DNA from: Bradyrhizobium sp. Ec3.3 | GTDB taxonomy: Bacteria; Pseudomonadota; Alphaproteobacteria; Rhizobiales; Xanthobacteraceae | Direction: 5' to 3' | Assembly (NCBI RefSeq): GCF_000472925.1 | Contig: NZ_AXAS01000010.1 | Location: 1 to 64,000 of the forward strand | DNA length: 64,000 bases | Shown here: one piece after another, positions 1-8,461 of the stretch | Layout of the letters: every line of letters begins with the position of its first letter | Numbering within the stretch: the stretch's first letter is position 1 | Translations under genes and position numbers: made by a program | Notes under the pieces: generated by a model | Told to the model about the DNA's origin: nothing | Databases searched by the model: none | What the model saw: only the letters and a program-made list of their open reading frames with translations

Positions 1-246
1 ACGGCCGCACCATGCGTTGCGTAAGTGGCGTCCGTCGCGTTGGTTGCGTCAGGCATCAGTGCCAGGGCGTCTCCGCAGCCCATGCCGGGCAGGCGGCCAA
101 AAGATCGCGAGCCCAAATTTTCAGATCACAGCCCCGCTGAGAGCGTCGATCCTACCGACTTCTGCAACAAAATCGGCCACTAGGCGACATCGCTGGCCGT
201 TCGCTCCACTGTACCGTCCCACGGTCAGGGCGAGTGCTGGGCGGAA

Positions 247-1548
247 TTAACTCTGCACCAGCCCAGCTGCCTTCAAGGCCGCCGCGATGATCGGGCCGGG
301 TGCAACGCGCGGTCGCGTGCCGGGCGGCGCTCTGGGAACCTCCGGAACCGGGAGACCCGCGGCCTTGAAGGCCGCCGCGATCACGGCGTTGGGGTCGAGC
401 GGGTAACGGGTCTGCCGCTCTTCACCCTCTGCAAGCGAGGCTTCGGCCGAACCGTGCGCGCTCTCGGCGGCGGCCCCAGCGATGACTAAAGCACCGCGAT
501 CAGTTGGAGTCTCAATGGTTGCTAACACCGGCGCCGCGACGCGCGGCATTTCAACCAGAGACTCGTGCAGGCAAAAGAAGCGTGCGATGTGATCCGTAGA
601 GGAGATTCCCACATCGAGGAAAAATGCACCGGCAGAGCCGCAACTCTCCTTCGTCGTCGTCGCGAGCGGTACGCCATGCGCCATGCCGCTGATAGAAAAC
701 GCCTCGATCAATGCCTGACCGTTTGCGCTGCTCCATACGCGGTGCGCGTAGCCCTTGATGAATTCTTGACGTGCGGGTCTCTCCGAAAGCCCGTGCACGT
801 TGGTCCATTGCCGAATGATGTCTTCACCGTTGGAGGGTCTTACAATCGGATCGCTGGTGCCATGCCAGACTGAGATTTTCGGCCACGGCCCGCGATGCCT
901 AGATGCGGCCCGCACGCGATCGCCAAGCGCCCGCGCAGCATGCCCCTGCTCGGTGAACATGGCCTCGAATGCTTGTTGAACGTTGCTGGCGCACCCATAG
1001 GGCAGTCCGGCAATGATGGCGCCGCCAGCAAAAACCTCCGGATATGTTGCGAGCATAACCGAAGCCATGGCGCCGCCGGCAGAGAGGCCGGTCACGAAGA
1101 CTTTTCGGCGGTCAGCGGCAAATGTCGCGATGGCATGCTCGATCATCTCCCTGATCGAAAGCGCCTCGCCGTGACCGCGCGCGGTATCATCCGGCAAGAA
1201 CCACGAGAAACAATTTTTCGGATTGTTGGCGGCCTGCTGCTGCGGATAGACGACCGCGAAGCCGAGGCTGTCGGCGATCGACGACCAGCCGGTACCGTGG
1301 TCATACTCGGCGGCGGTCTGGGTGCAGCCATGGAGCGCGATCAGCAATGGCGCCTTTGGTGGCAGGTCTTTGGGAGCGTAGGTGAACATACGAAGGTTGC
1401 CGGGATTTGCACCAAACCCGGTCAGTTCGCGCAGCCGTGTCGGGCGTTCGGGCGCGCGTGCCGCCTTCTTTCGGGCCGCTGCAAGAAGACCTTCGAATTT
1501 GCTTCGAAATTCTTGAAGAGGGGCAAGAACCTCGCGTAAATCGCGCAT
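247..1548 (-). CDS. PHB-depolymerase-family esterase
   Basis: Alpha/beta-hydrolase of the PHB depolymerase / feruloyl esterase type, about 433 residues, probably hydrolysing polyester or short-chain esters. Seen: an oxyanion-region HGC motif near residue 73, the nucleophile elbow GLSAGG with Ser near residue 156, a downstream WHGTSD segment supplying the acid and a GMAHG segment supplying the histidine. The C-terminal tail carries two copies of a short Ala-rich motif (IAAAxKAAGL). No clear signal peptide is visible. The frame is open further upstream, but ATG 1548 (MRDLREV) has a GGGG stretch about 8 nt upstream and avoids the MITE-like repeat at 1652. It stands alone in a decayed region; whether it acts with phaC at 14.5 kb is unknown. 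Confidence 0.85.
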   Translation of the reverse strand: MRDLREVLAPLQEFRSKFEGLLAAARKKAARAPERPTRLRELTGFGANPGNLRMFTYAPKDLPPKAPLLIALHGCTQTAAEYDHGTGWSSIADSLGFAVVYPQQQAANNPKNCFSWFLPDDTARGHGEALSIREMIEHAIATFAADRRKVFVTGLSAGGAMASVMLATYPEVFAGGAIIAGLPYGCASNVQQAFEAMFTEQGHAARALGDRVRAASRHRGPWPKISVWHGTSDPIVRPSNGEDIIRQWTNVHGLSERPARQEFIKGYAHRVWSSANGQALIEAFSISGMAHGVPLATTTKESCGSAGAFFLDVGISSTDHIARFFCLHESLVEMPRVAAPVLATIETPTDRGALVIAGAAAESAHGSAEASLAEGEERQTRYPLDPNAVIAAAFKAAGLPVPEVPRAPPGTRPRVAPGPIIAAALKAAGLVQS

Positions 1549-1651
1549 AGGCGCACCCCTATATTGCGTCGCAAATACTTTGTGCATCGCAACATGACAG
1601 GGGTAGGGATCGGAGTCAAGAACCGAGTAGGAAATCCGGGAAGTCGGCTCC

Positions 1652-1820
1652 GGGTCTTGGCTGTGTGAAAACTCCAAGACGCTTCAGCTCGATAGAAGAA
1701 GTTATTCGTCCAGAACCGTTCTAGCGCTCAGGCTCGCAACCGCCTTCAGCTTAGACGGCGAATTGAAGAATGTAATTCTAGCCGTGTTTCGATCCTTCGC
1801 GTTTTTACACAGCCAGGGTC
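1652..1820. mobile_element. MITE-like element, copy 1
   Basis: Non-coding element bounded by inverted ends GGCTGTGTGAAAAC (from 1659) and its near-complement ending at 1814, with GGGTC just outside both ends. It carries no open frame of note. The element at 7121-7289 has exactly the same length and ends and is about 79% identical by eye. The size, terminal inverted repeats and lack of coding suggest a miniature inverted-repeat element mobilised by a transposase elsewhere. The parent transposon is not in this window. Confidence 0.7.
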
Positions 1821-1922
1821 AAAAGCGTCGTTCTGAAAGTCAGTCGGCTTCTTCCGGTGTTCACCGATAAGCAGACGATTTGAGAGCCACACCGGACTTC
1901 GCATGAGGGCCAATACCAGACA

Positions 1923-2882
1923 TCATCTCGGCGGTCGCAGCTTGCTGTTGTCGTATGATGATGGGACGCCCGAGGCTTGCCGCTCCTTCGCTTCGTAGTA
2001 CTCGGCTGAGAACTTGATAGACCATCGTGAGAAGAACGAACGCAATTTCCGAGTACGCTTCTCGACGCCGAAGTGTTCGGTGACATGCGCCTTGCGCAGC
2101 CACAATACCGCCGATGCGAGGCCGGCGGTGCGCTCGAGCCTTTCAACCGCCGCGATGCTGGCAACCTCCGCCTGCCGATAGCGAAAGCTAATCTTCCTGA
2201 TCGCATGCACGCGCTGGATGGCTCGACAGATCCTGAATACGAGCTGAACGAACGGATGTCTCTTGGCTTGTGGCCAGGCTGCCGGGTACACCGGCACCAC
2301 CAAAAGCTTGCTCTTGGCGATGATCGTTGCAACCGGATGCAAGAGTTGCGTCCAAGCAGGCCAAGACGCGACATTGGCAATCAGCACCGCGTGCATCACC
2401 GTTGCAGCCGCGAGAGAGATCGGAAGCCAAAGCACCGCGCCCAGTATCACGAGCAATGCGGTGTTCGGCGTGAGGTGCCGGCATTCTCTGAACACCCATG
2501 CCATGCTGCTTTCAAAGGCATCATGCACGGCTTGTTCGAACGCCCGATAGCTGATCCTCCGCCGTAACCACGACCAATTTCGGCGGATCCGCATGCGCCA
2601 CTGTCGGCGTTTTGCCTCGGAAAGGGGAAGGAAGCGGAAAGCGCTGCTTATTAGAGCAACGACGACATTACCAAGAAGCTTGGCCGCAAAGAGCGGAAAC
2701 CAGACAATCCGCACTGCGAATGGGAAGGCGTAGTCGAGCAGCCGCATCAAGATGGAAATAATGAAATGCAGGATTTTGTTTGCAACGAGTGCAACACAAA
2801 CAAGCGGGATGATAATCACATCGTCGAGGGAGCCGCGGAAGCGGCCTTCGTCGGTCCATGCCGGATTAGGATAATCGGTCAT
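1923..2882 (-). CDS. Hypothetical integral membrane protein
   Basis: About 319 residues, function not recognised. Two N-terminal hydrophobic stretches (IIIPLVCVALVANKILHFII and a following FPFAVRIVWFPLFAAKLLGNV region) and one or two central ones (LLVILGAVLWLPISLAAATV) suggest an inner-membrane protein. A basic, Arg/Trp-rich loop lies between them and the C-terminus is charged and soluble. ATG 2882 (MTDYPNPAW) was chosen because upstream residues are Cys/Arg-rich and unlike a membrane protein start. No neighbour suggests a function. It could be an old chromosomal gene inside a decayed segment. Confidence 0.6.
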   Translation of the reverse strand: MTDYPNPAWTDEGRFRGSLDDVIIIPLVCVALVANKILHFIISILMRLLDYAFPFAVRIVWFPLFAAKLLGNVVVALISSAFRFLPLSEAKRRQWRMRIRRNWSWLRRRISYRAFEQAVHDAFESSMAWVFRECRHLTPNTALLVILGAVLWLPISLAAATVMHAVLIANVASWPAWTQLLHPVATIIAKSKLLVVPVYPAAWPQAKRHPFVQLVFRICRAIQRVHAIRKISFRYRQAEVASIAAVERLERTAGLASAVLWLRKAHVTEHFGVEKRTRKLRSFFSRWSIKFSAEYYEAKERQASGVPSSYDNSKLRPPR

Positions 2883-3458
2883 GGTGCAACGTTTCCGGGC
2901 TGAAGACAGGGTCGTGCCGGCGCAAATTGGTATAGCACAATGTAATGGCCAGGACGGCCTCAAATTGCCGGTCGTTGATCAGTAGCTTGTTGTCTGCCAA
3001 GGGTCATGAGCGTGACCCTTCGCGATAGACGCGGCCTCTCGATTTCCGCTATCGCCCGAGAGCGACCGGGGACGTGTGGCGTTGCAATACGTCGCGAAGG
3101 GCCATTATCGGAAGTACCGAATGCGATGTTGCGGCGTAAGCAGAAGCAGCGCCCAGCGCACAAGATGAGCGCCGCCATGCAAGCGACACTACGAGCAGCC
3201 AGCCGGGTCTTCGCTTCTTCAGCACGGCTCGTCAAAGAAGGCCCTCCGCACCCATTTTGGAAGGTGGGAGGGCCAAGTTTACCTGTTACTCTACGTCCTC
3301 GGCGAGGGTATCACAGCCCTCACCGACGCTTGGCTCATTAGCCACCGAAGCCTGAGAGGTCCAATTTCTTCTTCGTAAGGTTACACCAGCCTCGCCAAGG
3401 ACTGCGCTGAGCGAACCGGTGCTACATGGTCGTCTATCCGTCGCATCCGGCCGTAGTC
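2883..3458. other. Stretch without a recognisable gene
   Basis: Open frames on both strands here overlap each other and show no family signature. An inverted repeat GGCCCTCC (3240-3247) / GGAGGGCC (3267-3274) with a 19-nt loop could form a hairpin, but no T-run follows, so I do not call a terminator. Confidence 0.4.
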
Positions 3459-3653
3459 TCAATCCAGGTATTCAGCAATCTCTTCAAGCGATGCATCAAA
3501 GCGCTCGCCAAGCACGACGAGATTGCTATCCTCCTTGACGAGCGCGTATCTGCCGAGATTGTCCTCGTGGATCGAACGTGATCGTGACTTATGGATAGCG
3601 TAACCGAGTTTGCGTGCACGCGCGCGCAACGCTTTTTCCTTCACAGAGCCCAC
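3459..3653 (-). CDS. Small conserved hypothetical protein (64 aa)
   Basis: Short charged protein with a basic N-terminal half (KEKALRARARKLG) and an acidic C-terminal end (DASLEEIAEYLD). Small proteins of this type, with a basic start and a VVLGxRxDAxLEEI ending, are common in Bradyrhizobium and of unknown function; I recognise the pattern rather than a named family. It lies 155 bp from the IS3 insertion and is not disrupted by it. Confidence 0.6.
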   Translation of the reverse strand: MGSVKEKALRARARKLGYAIHKSRSRSIHEDNLGRYALVKEDSNLVVLGERFDASLEEIAEYLD

Positions 3654-3829
3654 GCGGGCGTCCTCGTGTCAATTGAGGCTGGTCTGGGCCCCGTTGCAGT
3701 CGCTTTCACAAACTCAGGCTCATGCCAAGCGCCTTTATGATGTCTTGATGCAAACTCCAGCATTACATGACGCTGGCCGTCGCATTAATGTTTTGAAATG
3801 AATGGGCATGGTGACCTGCCACTGAATTT

Positions 3830-4705
3830 TCATCCAGCAGCGGTTAGAGTCTCGGGGTTTTGTACGCCAAGTGGCGCGGGTGGAGCAACGGACGATCGGC
3901 GGAGCTGGTCGGGGTTGCGCAGCCGATCGTCCGTTGCGGTGAGGTGGGCGGCATAGGCCGCGGGGGTCAGGTATTTCAGCGACGAGTGAGGCCGCCGGAT
4001 ATTGTAGTCGGCGACCCAGCTGGTGATCTTGGCGCGGGCGTCATCCAGATCGAAGAACAGGGTCTCGTTGAGCAGTTCATCGCGCATCCGGCCATTAAAA
4101 CTCTCGATGAAGCCGTTCTGCATCGGCTTTCCCGGCGCGATAAAGTGCCAATCGATGACCGTGTCCTTGCTCCAGGCGAGCATGGCGTTGCAGGTGAATT
4201 CGGTGCCATGGTCGGACACGATCATTCCTGGCTTGCCGCGTCGCTCGACAATTGCCGTCAGTTCGCGGGCGACGCGCCGTCCTGAGATCGACGTCTCCGG
4301 AATGGCGCCCAGGCATTCCTTAGTGACGTCGTCGACGATGTTGAGAATGCGGAAGCGCCGGCCGTTGGCGAACTGGTCGTGGACGAAGTCCAGCGACCAG
4401 CGCGCGTTGGGCCTCGCCTCGATCAGGATCGGGGCACGGGTCCCCACAGCTTTGCGGCGAGCCCGCCGCTTGCGGACGGTGAGCCCTTCCTCGCGATAAA
4501 GCCGGTAGATCCGATTGATCCCCGAGGGCTCTCCCTCCCGTCGCAGCAGGACGAATAGCCGGCGGTAGCCGAACCGCCGCCGCTCGTTGGCGAGATCGCG
4601 CAACCGGCCGCGCAGAGCCCCGTCCGCAGGGCGACTGGAGCGATAACGGATCAACTTCCGATCCGCGCCCACGATCGAGCAGGCCCGCCGTTCCGACAGG
4701 CTCAT
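3830..4705 (-). CDS. IS3-family transposase OrfB (DDE domain)
   Basis: 291-residue frame carrying the rve/integrase catalytic core: WSLDFVHDQF (first Asp), MIVSDHGTEF (second Asp) and GFIESFNGRMRDE (Glu), preceded by the usual RRFGYRRLFVLLRREG region. In this IS group a -1 slip at an A7 run joins OrfA to OrfB. Here the slip at about 4748 leads into a frame that keeps only the first dozen residues of OrfB (MVGPAAKRAAVA) and then diverges, while the rest of OrfB lies in the frame of OrfA behind its TAG stop. That fits a small deletion just upstream of 4705. The catalytic part is intact and could only be made from the internal ATG 4705. Confidence 0.85.
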   Translation of the reverse strand: MSLSERRACSIVGADRKLIRYRSSRPADGALRGRLRDLANERRRFGYRRLFVLLRREGEPSGINRIYRLYREEGLTVRKRRARRKAVGTRAPILIEARPNARWSLDFVHDQFANGRRFRILNIVDDVTKECLGAIPETSISGRRVARELTAIVERRGKPGMIVSDHGTEFTCNAMLAWSKDTVIDWHFIAPGKPMQNGFIESFNGRMRDELLNETLFFDLDDARAKITSWVADYNIRRPHSSLKYLTPAAYAAHLTATDDRLRNPDQLRRSSVAPPAPLGVQNPETLTAAG

Positions 4706-4741
4706 GACGGCTCGCGACCGCAGCGCGCTTGGCGGCGGGCC

Positions 4742-5008
4742 CTACCATTTTTTTGAAAGCAGCTCGCGAAGGGCGGCCGCGTCGAGCATCTGCTCAGCCA
4801 GAAGCTTCTTCAGCTTCGCGTTCTCCTCTTCCAGGGCCCTCAGCCGCTTCGCCTCGGAAACATCCATGCCACCGAATTTGGCCTTCCAATTGTAGATCGT
4901 CGCTTCGGAGATCCCATGCTTGCGAGCCAGGTCAGCCGTCTTCGCCCCAGCCTCATGCTCCTTCAATACCGCGATAATCTGCTCTTCCGTGAACCTTGCT
5001 CGCTTCAT
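4742..5008 (-). CDS. IS3-family transposase OrfA (HTH)
   Basis: 88-residue helix-turn-helix protein: FTEEQIIAVLKEHEAG, then KTADLARKHGISEATIYNWK as the recognition helix region, then a leucine-zipper-like stretch (RLRALEEENAKLKKLLAEQ). This is the typical OrfA of the IS407 group and binds the terminal repeats. A run of seven A bases just before its stop codon is the likely site of programmed -1 frameshifting into OrfB. Confidence 0.92.
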   Translation of the reverse strand: MKRARFTEEQIIAVLKEHEAGAKTADLARKHGISEATIYNWKAKFGGMDVSEAKRLRALEEENAKLKKLLAEQMLDAAALRELLSKKW

Positions 5009-5149
5009 CTGTCCGTCCTTCTTCTGGCCGGACTCTAACTCCTTCTGGAGGAAATACTCAGTGGCAGGTCAATGGCCCGCAGAAGACGCCGGAGACGCCA
5101 CAGGACACCGTGACCGACTAGGGCGTGTGCTCATCAAGCGTCTGGCCGA

Positions 5150-5195
5150 CCGATGTCCGCTCAACCTCCAACAGCGGCCGAAAAGCGGACATCGG
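5150..5195. repeat. Inverted repeat around TGTCCGCT
   Basis: CCGATGTCCGCT (5150-5161) and its exact complement AGCGGACATCGG (5184-5195) enclose a 22-nt loop. Related TGTCCGCT words occur at 7327-7334 and, less exactly, at 16707-16715. I read it as one of the dispersed non-coding repeats of this region. Confidence 0.5.
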
Positions 5196-5237
5196 ACGAA
5201 GTCGCAGAAGGGCCAAAACCGGGAAGTCATCGTGACT

Positions 5238-6213
5238 TCATTCGATGACCTTGTCAGCCCGAACCATAATACTGTCCGGAAAAGTTAGGCCAAGCGAGGC
5301 GGCAGTTTTGAGGTTTACCGCCAGCTCGAAAATGACCGGCTGCTCGACGGGGAGTTCAGCCGGGTCCGCTCCCTTGAAAACCCTATCGCAGTATTGCGCC
5401 ACCTTAACATAGATCGCCTCTAGCTTGGGGTGGTAGCTGGCTAGTCCGCCCAAGGGTACGTAAGGGCCTGACTGGTAGATTGCTGGTATCCTTGATCTTG
5501 CGGCACGTTACAATCGTCGGCCGTGTCACATCTGCAAGTACAAATAGGGCATCACAGTTCTCCTGCTTGATCGTTTCAAAAGCCTGGTCAAGATCACCAG
5601 GAGTAGGTGCGACGACGCGAACGGCCGCAAGTCCCAAACTTTTGATGGATGTTTCGGCCAATTCACATTGCTGCGGATGAGTTGGATTGTTGGACATGAG
5701 CACAGCAATACGTCGCGCGGACGGCAGGAGAGTGTGGAGAAGTTCAACGCCCTTTCCGATGGCGTCGCCAACCATATTAGCCGTGCCCGTAATGTCTCCT
5801 CCGGGCCGAGCAAGGCTCTTTACGAAGCCAGAACCGATTGGATCGGTTGCCGGAGCCATGATGATGGGGATCGTTGATGTTGCCTTCTGGGCGGCCGCTA
5901 TGGCAGGAGTTGTGATCGCAACAATAACATCGGGATGGAGAGCAATCAGCTCGGTTAAGAACGAAGGCAGTCGTTCAAGCTTCCCGTCGGCGCTTCGCTG
6001 ATCGATTATGAGGTTCTTGCCTTCGATATAACCGAGCTCTCGCAGTCCCCCACGAAAGGCATCGTACATGGCACGGTCCGGGGGATTATCCAACTTTCCC
6101 GGATATATGTGTGCAATGCGCCAAACCTTGCTAGATGATTGTTCTGCCATCGCGATCAACGGCCACGCAATTGTGGTGTAGCCCACGCCTCTGATGAAAT
6201 TGCGCCGCCGCAT
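5238..6213 (-). pseudogene. Frameshifted ABC transporter substrate-binding protein (PF04392-like)
   Basis: Homologue of the ABC substrate-binding family often annotated as tryptophan/tyrosine binding. It starts at ATG 6213 (MRRRNFIRG, a twin-arginine-like leader followed by a hydrophobic stretch) behind a GGAG site. The first part reads to CRKIKDTS near 5490. The expected continuation PAIYQ...GGLASYHPKLEAIY...ADLPVEQP-like segment is in another frame and ends at 5238 with VRADKVIE. A one- or two-base deletion near 5505-5512 explains both halves. No permease or ATPase is nearby, so it was probably a stray copy. Likely non-functional. Confidence 0.8.
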
Positions 6214-6753
6214 TTGAACTGCCTCCACGCCCAATAATTTGAAATCCAGTATGCCGTAAGCGAAACGTCCATCTTGAATAAGCGCGTGGAATTTGTACAA
6301 CAGTTGCTTCGTCCGCTTAAGCCGGCAATAGTTCATCAACGATTGAGGAGCATGCTGACGAGGTCGCGGGGGATTCCGTGCCCAAGCCCCTTCCTTACCG
6401 CGACCGGACATGAAATCCCGTCGGCGCCAATGCCGGCGGGTTTTTCCTTTTACAACTCCAGCTCCATCGCTGGATGACTGCGGTTCTTCGTGGTGCGGCG
6501 AAATAGACCGGGACGCCGTGGTAGCCCATGTCGCGCATGTCGCGGAAGGTGGTCTTGACCGCCCGGTCACCGGGGCCGGTCACCGGGCGGTGTGCTGCTT
6601 CGGCGCCGCGAATCTTTTCCACACCGCCGAAATTTTCCACACAAAGTGCCGTGCCGCGACATGCCCCGTCACGATTACGCCGTGATCGGACCAAATACGA
6701 TTCAGGGTACTTAACCCATTTCGGCAAAGGGCGGGGACGGCCCGTAAGTCATC
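6214..6753. other. Stretch without a recognisable gene
   Basis: No family signature on either strand. A near-palindromic hairpin (CCGCCCGGT 6559-6567 with ACCGGGCGG 6582-6590) is present. A minus-strand segment reading FRDMRDMGYHGVPVYF may be a gene remnant, but I cannot name it. Confidence 0.35.
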
Positions 6754-6918
6754 ATGTCGACCTTACAAGCGATGTGTTTTGGGGCGATGCTGGCATGGAC
6801 GCCGGGGCTCCTTTGGTTCGCCTACTTGCTTTGGCGCGAACCGCAAGAACTGGACGAACCTCACGACCAGCTGTCGATCGCAGTTGACGCACAACAGGAC
6901 CAGCCAAGGACGACCTAA
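6754..6918 (+). CDS. Small membrane protein (54 aa)
   Basis: ATG 6754 opens a 54-codon frame ending in TAA. It has one clear transmembrane helix (about residues 4-27, AMLAWTPGLLWFAYLLW) followed by an acidic, Gln-rich soluble tail (EPQELDEPHDQL). Such one-helix proteins are common in Bradyrhizobium, but I cannot name this one. No strong ribosome site is seen. The helix and the absence of an overlapping better gene support it. Confidence 0.45.
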   Translation: MSTLQAMCFGAMLAWTPGLLWFAYLLWREPQELDEPHDQLSIAVDAQQDQPRTT

Positions 6919-7120
6919 ACGCCGGTTCATCCCGAGTGATGGGCGCACGGGACGCACCCAAGACAGCAATTGCTTTCGACATTGCGTACTCCTACGACCC
7001 GACAAGAATAGCTCAGCAAATCACTTTCTGCTTCGAGCATTGAACGTGGCTCCACAATTAGTTGTGCCGGCCGTCGAGTTCTCTTCACCTCGCTTCTGAT
7101 CTTCAGGTGAGTTCCGGTAT

Positions 7121-7289
7121 GGGTCTTGGCTGTGCGAAAACGCCGAGGCGCTTGGTGGTGATAGAAGAAGTTATGCGTCCAAGACTGTCCTAGCACTCAA
7201 ACTCGAAAGCGCACTCAACTTAAGAAGCGAATTGAAGAATGTAGTTCTCGCCGTGCTTTGATCCTTCGCGTTTTCACACAGCCAGGGTC
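7121..7289. mobile_element. MITE-like element, copy 2
   Basis: Same length and same terminal inverted repeats as the element at 1652-1820 (GGCTGTGCGAAAAC at 7128, complement ending at 7283; GGGTC outside both ends), about 79% identical overall. It is non-coding. The equal length after substantial divergence indicates old copies without indels. Confidence 0.7.
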
Positions 7290-7868
7290 AATCGCGACTG
7301 TGCTGGCCGAGCGGAAATTCCGGTGATGTCCGCTATGCTCTGGAAACGGAAGTCAGCGGGCACACGCGTTTTGCTATGCAAGCCCCTTGACCTCCATCCG
7401 CCAATGCAAGGGTGCCGCGAGACAAAACGCGACGTCGCGTGGTTCCTATGGACCTTTTGGGGTTCGCCACGCATGGGAGGAGATCATCACGTCAGAACCT
7501 TTGCAGCAGATGCCCGAACGTCGCCACGGGCCGGATCGGCAGCAGCCCCTCCCGCGCCTTCGGGAGTCTGGCGGGAGTCCTTCCCTCCACGAGCAAGGGA
7601 GGTAGCCTTGACCCCACACATACTTACCCATGGACTCCGCTGAGTCACAGAGAGGCATCGTAGTCGGAAGCAAGCCAGCATCCCGTACTTAAAGCCGGCG
7701 GCGCTGCGGCTCTGCCTCGACTAGGGCCTCTACTCACAAATACCCTGCGTCTGCTTTGAGGCACAGACCAACATTTGACCCTCACCGGAAGTTCGGGTCG
7801 GTGTCGGTGTTTATCTTTCGGAACGGCCCCAGCATCAGTCCTTGGCCCTTTTCGCTTACAAGGCGCAA
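7290..7868. other. Stretch without a recognisable gene; dispersed repeat
   Basis: Contains a 40-bp word at 7311-7350 (GCGGAAATTCC then GTCCGCTATGCT) that recurs at 16691-16730 with a few changes. Nothing else is recognised. Confidence 0.4.
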
Positions 7869-8078
7869 ATGCAATTGCAATCGATACTGACCTGCCCCAA
7901 ATGCGGTCATCAGGCCACAGAGATCATGCCAACCGACGCCTGCCAGTTCTTCTATGACTGCCCGGCTTGCGGAACACGGTTAAAGCCGAAGCCCGGTGAC
8001 TGCTGCGTGTTCTGCTCATACGGGTCAGTGCCATGTCCGCCAATACAAGAACACGGCAAGGGAGGCTGCTGTGGCTAG
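7869..8078 (+). CDS. GDCCVxC-family small zinc-ribbon protein
   Basis: About 69 residues. An N-terminal CPKCGH and a central CPACG form a probable zinc ribbon, followed by the family signature GDCCVFCSYGSVPCPPIQ and a C-terminal GCCG. This matches the family annotated as GDCCVxC domain-containing (seleno)protein; here all positions are Cys codons, with no in-frame TGA. The family is often found with metal or detoxification genes, but its function is not established. ATG 7869 (MQLQSILTCP) is preferred over an earlier in-frame ATG because it matches the usual family start. It stands alone. Confidence 0.8.
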   Translation: MQLQSILTCPKCGHQATEIMPTDACQFFYDCPACGTRLKPKPGDCCVFCSYGSVPCPPIQEHGKGGCCG

Positions 8079-8120
8079 AGCCGCATTCGCCCCGCTTCGG
8101 ATGTCGCCTGTTGGCCATCA

Positions 8121-8207
8121 GCGAAGTGGCCGCGCGCCTCGTTGATGTCCGGTCTGTGGGGTATAGCAGACTTGATTTGCTCACGTTGAGTTCTTCGCAT
8201 CTTGACC
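8121..8207. repeat. Dispersed 87-bp repeat, copy 1
   Basis: Shares GCGAAGTGGCCGCGCGCCTC, GGTATAGC, GATTTGCTCAC and TTCTTCGCAT in the same order with 9244-9331. Non-coding, flanking the DUF1330-cupin gene on the left. Confidence 0.65.
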
Positions 8208-8461
8208 GATAGCAGAACTCGGCACTCGGCGAGCACTATGGGACGCTAGGCCACTTTCCGACTACGTCTATAGGCCGACGCTGCTATTTATCCAGTCTCC
8301 GTGAACTGAAAGCGAATGCGAAGCGGCTTGCCGTCGTAAGCCACATAATCGAGCTCGACGCCGAGATTGATGCCGGGACTTACAGTACCCCTAGAAATGC
8401 CCCACTGCCGATCGGCCGATCCCGTGATAGGCTTCTGGCCGGGCTATGCGGGAGAGCGGTC

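Larger units (their letters stand above)
3812..5071 (-). mobile_element. IS3-family insertion sequence (IS407-like), 1260 bp
   Basis: Both ends begin with the inverted repeat TGACCTGCCACTGA (left at 3812, right ending at 5071). A perfect 4-bp target duplication ATGG flanks the element (3808-3811 and 5072-5075), the size expected of the IS407 group. It encodes OrfA and a DDE OrfB on the minus strand. The intact ends and target duplication point to a fairly recent insertion. The OrfA-OrfB junction looks frame-damaged (see orfB), so transposition may need help from another copy. Confidence 0.92.

Noticed and set aside
3240..3274. Terminator
   Set aside because: The stem is good but the loop is long and no T-run follows on either strand.
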